Positions 8,950-17,870 of a DNA stretch of 64,000 nucleotides are shown here, piece after piece. The notes beneath the pieces are model-generated. The model was not told where the DNA came from and searched no databases. It saw only the letters and a program-made list of their open reading frames with translations. Position 1 is the stretch's first letter; the number at the start of each line of letters is the position of its first letter. This stretch comes from Anaerostipes sp. (GTDB taxonomy: Bacteria > Bacillota > Clostridia > Lachnospirales > Lachnospiraceae), in the NCBI RefSeq assembly GCF_018381315.1, contig NZ_JAGZSD010000004.1, positions 257,379 to 321,378 of the forward strand. The letters run 5' to 3'. A program made the position numbers and the translations under genes.

Positions 8950-9594
8950 TTATTTCTTTTTCTTTGGAGCATAATCTTTCATCTCCGGAATCGCTCCTCC
9001 TGCCACAGCCCAAAGATAAAGGCTGGCTACAGTACCGCAGGGGCTGTATCTCCCTGTGTACTTTTTAAATAATTTTGGGGTGATGGCCCTGTGGTGGTAA
9101 AGCATTCTCATGCCTCTCTGGATTGCCAGGTCAGAATAGCTTACGATATCAGGCCGCTGCATGGAAAATATCATCAGCATCTCCGCTGTCCAGACACCTA
9201 CTCCCGGCAGTTTTGTAAGCTCCTGCCTGACCTGTTCATCCCCGGCCTCCTTAAGTCCCTCAAGATCCAGACTTTTGTTCTGCACCCTTTCAGCTGCAGT
9301 TTTTATGTACTCCGCCTTTCTGAAAGAAATACCGAAACTTTGAAGTTCCTCTTTCGTGCACCGTGCCACTGTCTCCGGAGTAATCTCCAAAAGCCCGTCT
9401 TTCATCCGGTTCCAGACGGTAATCTGGGCCTTCGTGGAAATCTGCTGCCCCACGATGGAGTTTACGAGAGCCGCAAACAATTCTGTGTGAACTTCCCGCT
9501 TTATCATTCCGATCCGGTCCATGGCCTGTCCCAATACCGGATCCCTTGATTTTAAATACTCAATTTCCTGTTCTCCATATATAAAATATTCCAT
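8950..9594 (-). CDS. DNA-3-methyladenine glycosylase II family (AlkA-like, HhH-GPD)
   Basis: A 214-residue base-excision repair glycosylase of the helix-hairpin-helix GPD superfamily, expected to remove alkylated bases such as 3-methyladenine. Visible features are FAALVNSIVGQQISTKAQ, the HhH element LPGVGVWTAEM and the predicted catalytic aspartate in VSYSDLAIQRGM. It lacks the N-terminal AlkA domain of E. coli AlkA, as is usual for shorter Firmicute members. The start at 9594 has AAGGAG eight bases upstream; an in-frame extension of 24 codons has no ribosome site. No Fe-S cysteines of the EndoIII/MutY type are present, which argues against those subfamilies. It is transcribed alone, between the two-component genes and the divergent YyaL gene. 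Confidence 0.88.
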   Translation of the reverse strand: MEYFIYGEQEIEYLKSRDPVLGQAMDRIGMIKREVHTELFAALVNSIVGQQISTKAQITVWNRMKDGLLEITPETVARCTKEELQSFGISFRKAEYIKTAAERVQNKSLDLEGLKEAGDEQVRQELTKLPGVGVWTAEMLMIFSMQRPDIVSYSDLAIQRGMRMLYHHRAITPKLFKKYTGRYSPCGTVASLYLWAVAGGAIPEMKDYAPKKKK

Positions 9595-9701
9595 GGTTCC
9601 TGCTCCTTTATACTTTTTTCTATTATAACAGAACCTGTTGTCCGGATGAAACAAAAGGAACTGCATATTCTAAAGCCATAACGATTTTGAAAGGAGCTTG
9701 T

Positions 9702-11741
9702 ATGTCAAACGCGAAACCAAACCTGTTAATACACGAAAAATCTCCCTATCTGCTCCAGCATGCCTATAATCCGGTACGCTGGTATCCATGGGGATCTGAA
9801 GCTTTTGAAAAAGCCGCATCTGAAGATAAGCCTGTCTTTTTAAGCATCGGCTATGCCTCCTGTCACTGGTGCCATGTGATGGAAAAGGAATCCTTTGAAG
9901 ACCGGCAGGTGGCCGACCTTTTAAACAAAAATTTTATTTCAATTAAAGTAGACAGAGAAGAACGTCCGGATATTGACGCAGTCTACATGTCCGTATGCCA
10001 GGCCATGACCGGTTCCGGCGGCTGGCCTATGTCTGTCTTTCTGACATCTGGCCAGAAACCATTTTTTGCAGCGACCTATCTCCCTAAAACATCCAGATAT
10101 CAGCTGACCGGTCTTATGGAACTGCTGCCTCAGATCTCCGCGCTGTGGAAACAAGACCGGATCCGCCTTCTTCAAATAGGAAATGAGATCACGGAACATC
10201 TGAATGCTTCAGGCAGACCTGCCGGCAATATTTCTCTTTCAGAGAAAGAGCTTTCCAAAGCTGTGGCTGAACTGAAAAGTTCCTATGACAGGACCAATGG
10301 GGGATTCGGCTCTGCTCCCAAATTCCCCACGCCTTCCATACTGTTCTTTCTTCTTCACCAGTACCGCCAAACAGGGGATAAGGAAAGTCTTCTCATGGCA
10401 GAACACACTTTGATGCGGATGTATCAGGGAGGGATTTTTGACCACGTGGGAGGCGGCTTCTCCCGCTATTCCACCGATGCGCAGTGGCTGGTGCCCCATT
10501 TTGAAAAGATGCTTTATGACAATGCACTGCTGACTGAAGCCTATGCCGAGGCTTATGCATCCTGCTTCAATCCGGTTTTTCGTGAGGCCGTTTCTTCTGC
10601 TGTTTCTTATGTCCTGAAAGAACTTTCTCATCCGGAAGGCGGATTTTACTGCAGCCAGGACGCAGACAGCGAAGGCGAAGAGGGAAAATATTATACCTTT
10701 TCCAGAGACGAGATCCTGCATGTACTGGGAGAAGAAAAAGGAGAAGCTTTCTGCCGCCAATATAACATTACGGCTCACGGCAGCTTTGAAAACAAAAACA
10801 TCCCCAATCTGCTGAAAGTTTCCAAAGCGGAGCTGATTCCGGAGGATGTAAAAGAAATGAAAGATACTCTGTACGGGTACCGGAAAAACAGAACCAGCCT
10901 TTTTACAGACAAAAAGATTCTGACATCATGGAACTGCCTGATGATCGCAGCCCTCTCAAGGTCCGCTTTAGTTCTCGGGCGCAGGAATGACCTGGAAGCC
11001 GCCAAAAAAGCAGAGTCCTTTCTGGACCGTCATCTCAGAAAGGAAAACGGTCTTTTATTTCTCCGCTGGTGTGACGGGGAGGCTGCCTATGACGGCCAGC
11101 TGGACGATTACGCTTTTTATTCCCTGGCCATGCTTGCCTTATATCGTACCACATTTTCAGTAGAATACCTGAAAAAGGCAGTACAGGCAGCCGATCATAT
11201 GATCTCTTTGTTTTATGATACAGAACACGGCGGATTTTTTCTGTATTCCAAAGAAAGCGAACCTCTGATTACCCGCCCGAAAGAGCTTTATGACGGTGCG
11301 CTTCCGTCCGGAAATTCTGCCGCTCTGCAGGTCCTCACAATTTTATCCGGCCTGACAGCAGACAGCAGGTACCAGGACTGCCTTGACAAAACCTTTGCCT
11401 GCTTTTCAGCTGAACTTTCTGCCCATCCCTCTGCTTACTGCAGTGCTCTGACTGCGCTGTCCGCCCAGTTCTGCCCGCCCAGACAGCTGGTCATCACAAC
11501 AAAAAAAGAGAGCCTCCCCGATGACTTTTGGAAACTGCTCTCAAATTACCATCTGCTTGACCTGACAGTTTTAGTCAAAACAGAACACAATGAAGATGAT
11601 CTGGCCTCCATCGCACCATTCACAAAAGAATATCCTGTACTGCCTCATAAGATATCCTATTATCTCTGTCAGGGACAGGCCTGCAGTGCTCCGGTTTATG
11701 ATACCGAGGGGCTCGAGGCTTTATTACAGGCGGCGGATTAA
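9702..11741 (+). CDS. YyaL/SPATA20-type thioredoxin-fold protein (DUF255)
   Basis: A 679-residue cytoplasmic protein of the widely conserved YyaL/spermatogenesis-associated protein 20 family. The N-terminal thioredoxin-like domain begins NLLIHEKSPYLLQHAYNPV and holds the CxxC pair Cys54-Cys57 (ASCHWCHVM). The remainder is a six-hairpin (alpha/alpha)6 barrel like that of N-acylglucosamine epimerases and glycosidases, with GGFGSAPKFPTPS and YDGQLDDYAF typical of the family. Its biochemical role is not established. The start at 9702 follows AAGGAG by five bases; an earlier in-frame TTG at 9687 overlaps the ribosome site and is rejected. Its last 18 bases overlap the convergent NuoE-like gene. 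Confidence 0.92.
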   Translation: MSNAKPNLLIHEKSPYLLQHAYNPVRWYPWGSEAFEKAASEDKPVFLSIGYASCHWCHVMEKESFEDRQVADLLNKNFISIKVDREERPDIDAVYMSVCQAMTGSGGWPMSVFLTSGQKPFFAATYLPKTSRYQLTGLMELLPQISALWKQDRIRLLQIGNEITEHLNASGRPAGNISLSEKELSKAVAELKSSYDRTNGGFGSAPKFPTPSILFFLLHQYRQTGDKESLLMAEHTLMRMYQGGIFDHVGGGFSRYSTDAQWLVPHFEKMLYDNALLTEAYAEAYASCFNPVFREAVSSAVSYVLKELSHPEGGFYCSQDADSEGEEGKYYTFSRDEILHVLGEEKGEAFCRQYNITAHGSFENKNIPNLLKVSKAELIPEDVKEMKDTLYGYRKNRTSLFTDKKILTSWNCLMIAALSRSALVLGRRNDLEAAKKAESFLDRHLRKENGLLFLRWCDGEAAYDGQLDDYAFYSLAMLALYRTTFSVEYLKKAVQAADHMISLFYDTEHGGFFLYSKESEPLITRPKELYDGALPSGNSAALQVLTILSGLTADSRYQDCLDKTFACFSAELSAHPSAYCSALTALSAQFCPPRQLVITTKKESLPDDFWKLLSNYHLLDLTVLVKTEHNEDDLASIAPFTKEYPVLPHKISYYLCQGQACSAPVYDTEGLEALLQAAD

Positions 11742-12176
11742 CTCTGCCGCCTGTTTTGGTGTCATATGGTGATGGATGACACCGTTGATTTTTATATTCG
11801 GGCCTTTGGCACATCTGCGTGTGCATCTTCCCTTGATGATCTTAACAGAAATTCCTTCCCTGAGCTCTTTTTCTTTCCCTTCACGCTCCAACGCTCTCAA
11901 TATGTCCAGGGCATCTTCCGACCCGCAGGACGGTCCGGTGCAGACCTGAATTTCATGTACAGCAGAAAACTCTCTGAATCCCGGATATTTTTTTATAAAT
12001 GCCGAAAGAAAAGACGGCTTGACTCCAAGCCGCTTTGCTGTTTCTTCCTGCACCTCTTTCGGAATACATCCCAGCACATCCTGGATTTCCCGGAGAGCTC
12101 CAAGGATCTGTTCCTGTCCGGCAGGCTTCCCCTGCTGTTCATAATATTTAAGGATCTCTTTTACCTGCTGATTCAT
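11724..12176 (-). CDS. NuoE-like [2Fe-2S] thioredoxin-fold protein
   Basis: A 150-residue protein of the 24-kDa NADH dehydrogenase/NuoE family. A helical N-terminus is followed by a thioredoxin-like [2Fe-2S] domain whose four cysteines appear as CTGPSC and, later, CTRRC. In known systems such subunits pass electrons in NADH dehydrogenases, formate dehydrogenases and [FeFe] hydrogenases, always with a NuoF-type flavoprotein; no NuoF gene is present here. Instead it is the last gene of a tightly packed operon after a Rieske-FAD oxidoreductase and a tocopherol-cyclase-like gene, overlapping the latter by four bases (ATGA), with AAGGAG before its ATG. It may act as a small electron carrier for that oxidoreductase, which is inference. 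Its end overlaps the convergent YyaL gene by 18 bases. Confidence 0.88.
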   Translation of the reverse strand: MNQQVKEILKYYEQQGKPAGQEQILGALREIQDVLGCIPKEVQEETAKRLGVKPSFLSAFIKKYPGFREFSAVHEIQVCTGPSCGSEDALDILRALEREGKEKELREGISVKIIKGRCTRRCAKGPNIKINGVIHHHMTPKQAAELIRRL

Positions 12177-13099
12177 GACATCTCCTTCTGGCTTTGTTCA
12201 AAGCTTCCCCGGTCCGTAATCATATCCAGCACTTTCAGTTTTTGATCCCAAAAAGTATATCTTACTTTACAGCAGAGACTTTCTTTGATCTTTCGGTCCA
12301 TAGCGCCTTGTTCCGGTGCATAAAGTTCTCTGCCGTCTCCTGAAAGCAGCTGGGCCCGGAGCTTATAATCTCCCTGCCTGATCACAATTCTGGATTCCCA
12401 GTCAGTTTTTACTTTGGCTCCCATATAGGTAGCCAGCTTATACTCTTTTCCATAGAGATCAAGGGCTGCCAGCACTCCGTTAAAATGCAGCCCAAAAACC
12501 GGGATCTTGGCCGCCGCCAGCATGATGCTGTTTTTTCCGCTGTCCGGAAACAGGCTCTGGGACCATAGATATGCGTCCGGAAAAGAGCCGCCCCAGTCCT
12601 TTTCAATATATCCTGATCCCTGGTCAAAATTCAGTTTATTTCCATTTAAAGAAACACATCCATAAATTTTATGACGCATACTGATGATTCCGTGACGGCA
12701 CTGCATGCCGGGCATAAACCGGAACGGTCCCATAATATCGGAGGACAAATGATGCATATTTTTATAAAGAATTCTTCCCTCCAGATCAAGCCCCTCCTCA
12801 TGAATATTGAGAAAGATGCCTCTTTCGGAAAATATGCTGGCCGCCTGACCCTCTTTTTTGCTGCTCATCGTTACATAAAACTTCTTGTCAGATCCGTAAA
12901 ATGCATCAGCCGGATAAGAAAAATACCACGACTGGTCCTTTGTAATAATCTGCAGAGAAGAGTACGCCCTGCCTTCCCTGTCAATATGATAAGCCGGGAT
13001 GACAGAAAGCATCTGGCTTCCTTTCTGGTGCTTTAAATACCATCCCTCAAAATAACCTTTCTTTTTCTTTGTCCCCTGAAATGCATTCGGGTTATTCAT
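12173..13099 (-). CDS. Tocopherol cyclase-like family protein
   Basis: A 308-residue protein recognisable as the bacterial tocopherol cyclase-like family (lipocalin-type fold) by its N-terminus NAFQGTKKKKGYFEGWYLKH and the later GSGYIEKDWGGSFPDAYLW. In plants the named enzyme closes the chromanol ring of vitamin E, but anaerobic Firmicutes have no tocopherol pathway, so the substrate here is unknown; a prenyl-lipid or other hydrophobic ligand is a guess from the fold. No signal peptide or membrane segment is seen. It is the middle gene of the operon, overlapping the Rieske oxidoreductase by eight bases and the NuoE-like gene by four, which implies coupled translation and a shared job. AAAGGAGG lies nine bases before the ATG. 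Confidence 0.82.
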   Translation of the reverse strand: MNNPNAFQGTKKKKGYFEGWYLKHQKGSQMLSVIPAYHIDREGRAYSSLQIITKDQSWYFSYPADAFYGSDKKFYVTMSSKKEGQAASIFSERGIFLNIHEEGLDLEGRILYKNMHHLSSDIMGPFRFMPGMQCRHGIISMRHKIYGCVSLNGNKLNFDQGSGYIEKDWGGSFPDAYLWSQSLFPDSGKNSIMLAAAKIPVFGLHFNGVLAALDLYGKEYKLATYMGAKVKTDWESRIVIRQGDYKLRAQLLSGDGRELYAPEQGAMDRKIKESLCCKVRYTFWDQKLKVLDMITDRGSFEQSQKEMS

Positions 13100-14534
13100 G
13101 TGTTAAATCCTCCTTTGCCGGATTATCAATTAAATTTCCTTTATAGTCAAATCTGGAACCGTGACATGGGCAGTCCCAGCTTAATTCTTCCGGGTTCCAC
13201 TGAAGCATACATCCCAAATGAGGGCAGGTAAGGGATACCACAAACACTTCTCCGTTCTCATCTTTGTATGCTCCTGCTTTCCTTCCGTCATATTCAATCA
13301 CGCCTCCCTGCCCCCTTTTAAGCTGGTCTGCTTTTTCATCAGGGATCTTCATCCGCTCCAGTATAAAGCCCCGGGCAGTCTGTGCCCCCTCTTTTGAGAG
13401 TGATTTGGCAGAAGCTTTCAGATGGAGTCTCTGGGGCGAAAAAACCTGTGAGAAGGCATTGCTTCTTTCTATTATATAGTCCGTAATCAGAAGGGCCGAT
13501 GCCATGGATGAGCTCATTCCCCATTTTTTGAATCCTGTAGCCACATACCAACCTGGCCGTGAAAAGGAATAATACCCTATATACGGAATAGAGTCAATCG
13601 TCATGCAGTCCTGAGCGGACCACTCTGCCTCCACCCGGCAGTGCTCCCAATATTGTCTGGCTCCAAGTTCCAGCATTTTATACTGTCCGCCTGTAGTATT
13701 TTCTCCGGTCCGGTGTCCGCCTCCGCCCATTAACAGATACGGGCCGTAAGAGCGGAAAGAAAGGCTGTCACCAGGATCTGTCCCCAGATACATATGCTTC
13801 ATAGGTTCTGTTCCTGACAAAGCGACAACATAGCTCCGCTCCTGATGCATCCGAAGAAAATAATATCCCGGCCTGTTTATAATGGGATAATGTGTGGCAA
13901 AAACAATATTCTCCGCTTCCACTGAACCATGGTCTGTGATAATCCGGTTCCCGTCTACCTGATTTACCATGGTGTGTTCGTAGATCGTAAGCCCGTCAGC
14001 AATGGCCTTTAAGAATTTGAGCGGGTGGAATTTGGCCTGCCCGGTATACCTTACCGCCCCTGCGACATCAAACGGCAGTTCTGTCTTTGCTGTAAAATCA
14101 GCAGGAAGTCCAAGGGAGCGGGCTGCGTGCGCCTCCTCTTTCAATGCCTCATCCCGGTATCTGGAATACAGATAGGAATCACATTCTTTAAAATCACAGT
14201 CAATGTCCAGACCGTTCACCAGTTCTTTATACTTTCTCACAGCAGTCTGGTTCATGAGCGCATACTGTCTGGCCTGATCCTTTCCGACTTCCCGGATCAG
14301 CTTCTGATAAATGAGGCCGTGGGATACTGTGATTTTAGCCGTTGTTCCTTTGGTCTGGCCGCTGCCGATTCTGTCTGCCTCCAGTACAATCACATCCCGG
14401 CCTTCCCGGGCCAGAAAATATGCTGTCAGTATCCCGGCCATTCCTCCTCCGATCACTGCAGTGCCGGCCTTCTTCGTCCCATGGAGGGCAGGATAAGACG
14501 GCATATCTACGGTCTTTTCCCAGATCGTGTCCAT
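13092..14534 (-). CDS. FAD-dependent oxidoreductase with C-terminal Rieske [2Fe-2S] domain
   Basis: A 480-residue fusion. Residues 1-370 form a DAO/glycine-oxidase type FAD domain with the dinucleotide loop GGGMAG at 29-34 and the ribose-binding acidic residue Glu52. Residues 400-475 form a Rieske domain with ligands Cys437-x-His439 and Cys455-x2-His458; the extra Cys442 and Cys457 match the disulfide of respiratory-type Rieske proteins. Proteins of this arrangement oxidise a small molecule through FAD and pass electrons to the cluster, but the substrate is unknown. No membrane anchor or Tat signal is visible, so it should be cytoplasmic. It is the first gene of an overlapping operon and has AAGGAGG before its ATG. 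Its start region faces htpG across a CIRCE operator. Confidence 0.92.
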   Translation of the reverse strand: MDTIWEKTVDMPSYPALHGTKKAGTAVIGGGMAGILTAYFLAREGRDVIVLEADRIGSGQTKGTTAKITVSHGLIYQKLIREVGKDQARQYALMNQTAVRKYKELVNGLDIDCDFKECDSYLYSRYRDEALKEEAHAARSLGLPADFTAKTELPFDVAGAVRYTGQAKFHPLKFLKAIADGLTIYEHTMVNQVDGNRIITDHGSVEAENIVFATHYPIINRPGYYFLRMHQERSYVVALSGTEPMKHMYLGTDPGDSLSFRSYGPYLLMGGGGHRTGENTTGGQYKMLELGARQYWEHCRVEAEWSAQDCMTIDSIPYIGYYSFSRPGWYVATGFKKWGMSSSMASALLITDYIIERSNAFSQVFSPQRLHLKASAKSLSKEGAQTARGFILERMKIPDEKADQLKRGQGGVIEYDGRKAGAYKDENGEVFVVSLTCPHLGCMLQWNPEELSWDCPCHGSRFDYKGNLIDNPAKEDLTHE

Positions 14535-14607
14535 GAAAATCCCTCCTTTTGTTCATTTTTCTTTTTAGGATGTCTAAAATGAAACGGTACTATTCATTCC
14601 AATATTA

Positions 14608-14634
14608 TTAGCACTCATTCTAATCGAGTGCTAA
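14608..14634. promoter_or_regulatory. CIRCE operator (HrcA-binding inverted repeat)
   Basis: A perfect match to the CIRCE consensus: TTAGCACTC, nine bases, GAGTGCTAA. HrcA binds such sites to repress heat-shock genes. It lies between the divergent htpG and Rieske oxidoreductase genes, seven bases upstream of the htpG -35 hexamer rather than downstream of the promoter. Confidence 0.93.
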
Positions 14635-14641
14635 TTTTCTC

Positions 14642-14670
14642 TTGACTTTCCCTTTCGATGGCTCTACAAT
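14642..14670 (+). promoter_or_regulatory. Sigma-A promoter of htpG
   Basis: TTGACT, 17 bases, TACAAT, giving a start near 14677 and a leader of about 80 bases before the htpG ATG. Confidence 0.72.
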
Positions 14671-14698
14671 ATTATGCAGAACGGCAGATTCTTGTCCT
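14671..14698 (-). promoter_or_regulatory. Possible promoter reading towards the Rieske operon
   Basis: On the minus strand AGGACA, 16 bases, CATAAT. If used, transcription would begin near 14664 and the CIRCE would lie in the early transcribed region, the classical position for HrcA repression. The -35 is a weak match, so this is tentative. Confidence 0.25.
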
Positions 14699-14758
14699 GC
14701 TGCAGAACATAAAAACAAAACTGTCAATATAAATAGAATGCAAAGGAGTGTGTATATC

Positions 14759-16750
14759 ATGGCACAAAAACATGGTAACCTTTCAATTAACAGTGAGAAC
14801 ATTTTTCCAATCATCAAAAAATGGCTGTATTCAGATCACGACATCTTTGTCAGGGAATTAATCTCCAACGGATGCGATGCCATTACCAAGCTTCGCAAGC
14901 TGTCCTCCATGGGTGAATTTGAACTGCCTGAGGATTATAAAGAAAAGATCGAAGTCATTGTAGATGCCAAAGAAAAAACAATGAAATTTATTGACACCGG
15001 TCTTGGTATGACTGCCGATGAGATTGAGGAATATATTACACAGATCGCGTTTTCCGGCGCTACCGAATTTCTGGAAAAATACAAAGACAAAACTGACCAG
15101 GACCAGATCATCGGACATTTCGGTCTGGGATTCTATTCTGCTTTTATGGTAGCTGACAAAGTTGCCATCGACAGCCTCTCTTACAAAGAGGGAGCTGCTC
15201 CGGTACACTGGGAATGTGACGGCGGTACAGAATACGACATTGAGGACGGATCCCGGGATCAGATCGGTACTGAGATTACTCTGTTTTTAAATGAAGACAG
15301 CCTTATGTTTGCCAATGAATCGAAAGTAGAAGAAGTTATTCAGAAATACTGTTCCTTTATGCCGGTAGAGATCTTTTTATCCGATGCCAACAAAGAACAG
15401 GAATATGAAACTATCGATGAATCAGAACTTACCGAAGAGGATGTAGTTGTTGAACATATTCACGAAGAAGCCAAGACAGAAGAGAAAGAAAACGAGAACG
15501 GCGAGAAGGAAACTGTAGAGGTTTCTCCTGCCAGGGATCTGGTAAAGATCAACAAACGCCCTGTTTCTTTAAGTGATACCCATCCGCTCTGGATGAAGCA
15601 TCCAAATGACTGTACAGATGAAGAATACAAAGCATTCTACCACAAAGTTTTTTCCGACTTTAAAGAGCCTCTGTTCTGGATTCACCTGAACATGGATTAT
15701 CCGTTTAATCTGAAAGGAATCTTATATTTCCCTCAGATCAACACGGAATATGATTCCATTGAAGGAACCATCAAGCTGTACAACAGCCAGGTATTCATTG
15801 CCGACAACATCAAAGAAGTGATACCGGAATTCCTGATGCTCTTAAAAGGTGTCATCGACTGTCCGGACCTGCCGCTGAACGTTTCCCGAAGCGCTCTTCA
15901 GAACGATGGATTTGTAAGGAAGATCTCCGACTACATTTCTAAGAAGGTAGCGGATAAACTGAGCGGCATGTGCAAAACTGACCGTGAGACTTATGAAAAA
16001 TACTGGGATGACATCAGCCCGTTTATCAAGTTCGGCTACATCAAAGATCAGAAGTTTGGAGAAAAGATCAAAGATTATATCCTGTTCAAGAACATGGATC
16101 AGAAATATCTGACTTTAAGCGACCTGGCTCCGGTGCCTGCCGACGAAAAAGAAAAGACTACGATCTACTACATTACCGATGAAGTACAGCAGAGCCAGTA
16201 TATCAATATGTTTAAGGAACAGGGGCTTGACGCTGTGATCCTCAAACACAACATTGATTCTGCATTTATCTCTCAGCTGGAACAGCAGAGCCAGAACCTT
16301 GCCTTTAAGCGGATCGATGCGGATGTGGAAGGTGCTCTGAAAGAAGACTCTGATGAGGATCTCACGGACATCACAACTGCCCTGACTGACCTGTTCAGGA
16401 AAACGCTTGGAAAAGAAAACCTGGACGTACATGTGGATAAACTGAAAAATGAAGACGTATCCGCAGTTATCACCCTTTCTGAGGAAAGCCGCCGGATGCA
16501 GGATATGATGAAAATGTACGGAATGGCCGGCATGGATCCGTCCATGTTCGGAGGCGCAGAATCTCTGACATTAAACGCTAACAACCAGCTGGTTCAGTAC
16601 TTGTTTGAGCACGGAGATGCCGAAAACACACCGATCATATGCGAACAGCTCTATGACCTGGCTGTTTTGAGCAACAAACAGCTCCCTGCTGACCAGATGA
16701 CCAAATTTATTGCACGAAGCAATAAGATCATGCAGATGCTGACTAAATAG
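14759..16750 (+). CDS. htpG: Molecular chaperone HtpG (Hsp90)
   Basis: Bacterial Hsp90, an ATP-driven dimeric cytoplasmic chaperone. The N-terminal GHKL ATPase domain shows ELISNGCDAITKL, DTGLGMTADEI and GHFGLGFYSAFMVAD; the middle domain has FWIHLNMDYPFNLKGILYFP and the segment LPLNVSRSALQ. The 663-residue length is normal for Firmicutes. An open frame extends 39 codons upstream but runs over the promoter; the start at 14759 is set by the conserved start MAQKHGNLSINSENIF and by AAGGAG ten bases before. The gene is monocistronic, with CIRCE and a promoter upstream and a strong bidirectional terminator downstream, so it should be HrcA-controlled and heat-induced. Confidence 0.97.
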   Translation: MAQKHGNLSINSENIFPIIKKWLYSDHDIFVRELISNGCDAITKLRKLSSMGEFELPEDYKEKIEVIVDAKEKTMKFIDTGLGMTADEIEEYITQIAFSGATEFLEKYKDKTDQDQIIGHFGLGFYSAFMVADKVAIDSLSYKEGAAPVHWECDGGTEYDIEDGSRDQIGTEITLFLNEDSLMFANESKVEEVIQKYCSFMPVEIFLSDANKEQEYETIDESELTEEDVVVEHIHEEAKTEEKENENGEKETVEVSPARDLVKINKRPVSLSDTHPLWMKHPNDCTDEEYKAFYHKVFSDFKEPLFWIHLNMDYPFNLKGILYFPQINTEYDSIEGTIKLYNSQVFIADNIKEVIPEFLMLLKGVIDCPDLPLNVSRSALQNDGFVRKISDYISKKVADKLSGMCKTDRETYEKYWDDISPFIKFGYIKDQKFGEKIKDYILFKNMDQKYLTLSDLAPVPADEKEKTTIYYITDEVQQSQYINMFKEQGLDAVILKHNIDSAFISQLEQQSQNLAFKRIDADVEGALKEDSDEDLTDITTALTDLFRKTLGKENLDVHVDKLKNEDVSAVITLSEESRRMQDMMKMYGMAGMDPSMFGGAESLTLNANNQLVQYLFEHGDAENTPIICEQLYDLAVLSNKQLPADQMTKFIARSNKIMQMLTK

Positions 16751-16773
16751 CAGCGGATTTCTCCGCAGGTTTT

Positions 16774-16823
16774 AAAAGGGAGAGCAGCTGGCAGAATAAA
16801 ACTGTCAGCTGTTCTCCCTTTTT
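16774..16823. terminator. Bidirectional terminator between htpG and the Bce-type kinase gene
   Basis: A long stem, AAAAGGGAGA-CAGCTG pairing with CAGCTG-TCTCCCTTTT, ends in T runs on either strand. It lies between two convergent genes and should stop transcription from both. A smaller GCGGA/TCCGC hairpin precedes it at 16753-16766. Confidence 0.85.
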
Positions 16824-16844
16824 ACACATTCATGCCCCATGACT

Positions 16845-17870
16845 CTAAACACTTAAAAACCGGAACATAATTTCAAATCCTTCTTCATTTTGTTCCGGGA
16901 CCTCTATCCGGACCGCCAGGCTGTCTGCTGTCTGTTTTGTCAGATAGAGCCCCATCCCCGTTGAATTCTTTCTCTTTTCCTCTGTATCCCCGGTAAATCC
17001 TTTCTCAAAAAGAAACGGCAGGTCATAAGGTTTGACTCCTATCCCGTTGTCCCGGACTGCCAGGATAATATCCCCGCTCTCCCCATGAGACTTCGTATAC
17101 AGCCTGATAAAAGAAGGTTCTGCTCCCTGTTTGGCATATTTTACGGCGTTGCTGACTGCCTGCCGGATCAAAAACGAAAGTCCCTTTCTGTCTGACAAAA
17201 CACACAAATCTTCCACTTCATTTATGATACAGATTTTTTGTTCCCTCAGAAGGTTCTCATATCCGTCCAGCACATCCCTGCAGATCTGTGACAGTGATAA
17301 TTCTTCAAATAAATAGTCTGTACACCCGGTCCTCATTCTTGCATAGTACAGCATTCTTTCAATATTTTCTTCTATATCGGTCCTTGCATACTCCAGCCTC
17401 TCAAAAACAACGGAGGACATCTCATCTCTTCGGTTGTCCAGTACAAAAGTCATAAGCGCCAGCGGTGTTTTGATCTCATGAGCCCATAACTCAATATATT
17501 CTTCATATTCCTGTATAGCTGTCTCCTGCTCCCTGATCCGGCGTTCCATTTTTTCAAAAAGATCTCCCATAAGACCCATGGCCTCTTTTTCCTGAGCATT
17601 CATAAAAGGAAAAGCTGTTTTTTCTCTGAAGGCACCGGGGTCCTCCATAAACTGTAAAAAGGCCTGCTGTTTTTTCTGGTCTCTTTTATCCAGCCAAGTT
17701 CCGAGAAATCCATATAAGATCAAACAGGCCAGGAGAACAGAAGGAAAAACAGCAAAAAACCCGGGAGCACCAGAAAGCCATAAGAACAGGCAGAACATAA
17801 TGTCCAGGGCCAGTGTAAACACAAACCATTCTTTGTATTTTACAAAAATACGGATCCATCTGTCAGCCAT
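16845..17870 (-). CDS. BceS-like intramembrane-sensing histidine kinase
   Basis: A short 341-residue kinase with two membrane segments (about 16-33 and 39-57) and almost no extracellular loop, the layout of BceS-type kinases that sense peptide antibiotics through their ABC transporter rather than directly. His131 lies in ELWAHEIKTPLALM, and the ATPase domain has NAVKYA, DNGIGVKPYDLPFLFEKGFTG and STGMGLYL. The start at 17870 has GGAGG five bases upstream; an in-frame extension of 17 residues lies inside the regulator gene. It overlaps the end of the response regulator gene by eight bases. It is the last gene of the ABC-ABC-RR-HK operon and ends at a bidirectional terminator. Confidence 0.92.
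   Translation of the reverse strand: MADRWIRIFVKYKEWFVFTLALDIMFCLFLWLSGAPGFFAVFPSVLLACLILYGFLGTWLDKRDQKKQQAFLQFMEDPGAFREKTAFPFMNAQEKEAMGLMGDLFEKMERRIREQETAIQEYEEYIELWAHEIKTPLALMTFVLDNRRDEMSSVVFERLEYARTDIEENIERMLYYARMRTGCTDYLFEELSLSQICRDVLDGYENLLREQKICIINEVEDLCVLSDRKGLSFLIRQAVSNAVKYAKQGAEPSFIRLYTKSHGESGDIILAVRDNGIGVKPYDLPFLFEKGFTGDTEEKRKNSTGMGLYLTKQTADSLAVRIEVPEQNEEGFEIMFRFLSV

Noticed and set aside
14620..14817. Small minus-strand frame in the htpG promoter
   Set aside because: It covers the CIRCE, the promoter and the htpG start, with no family match.
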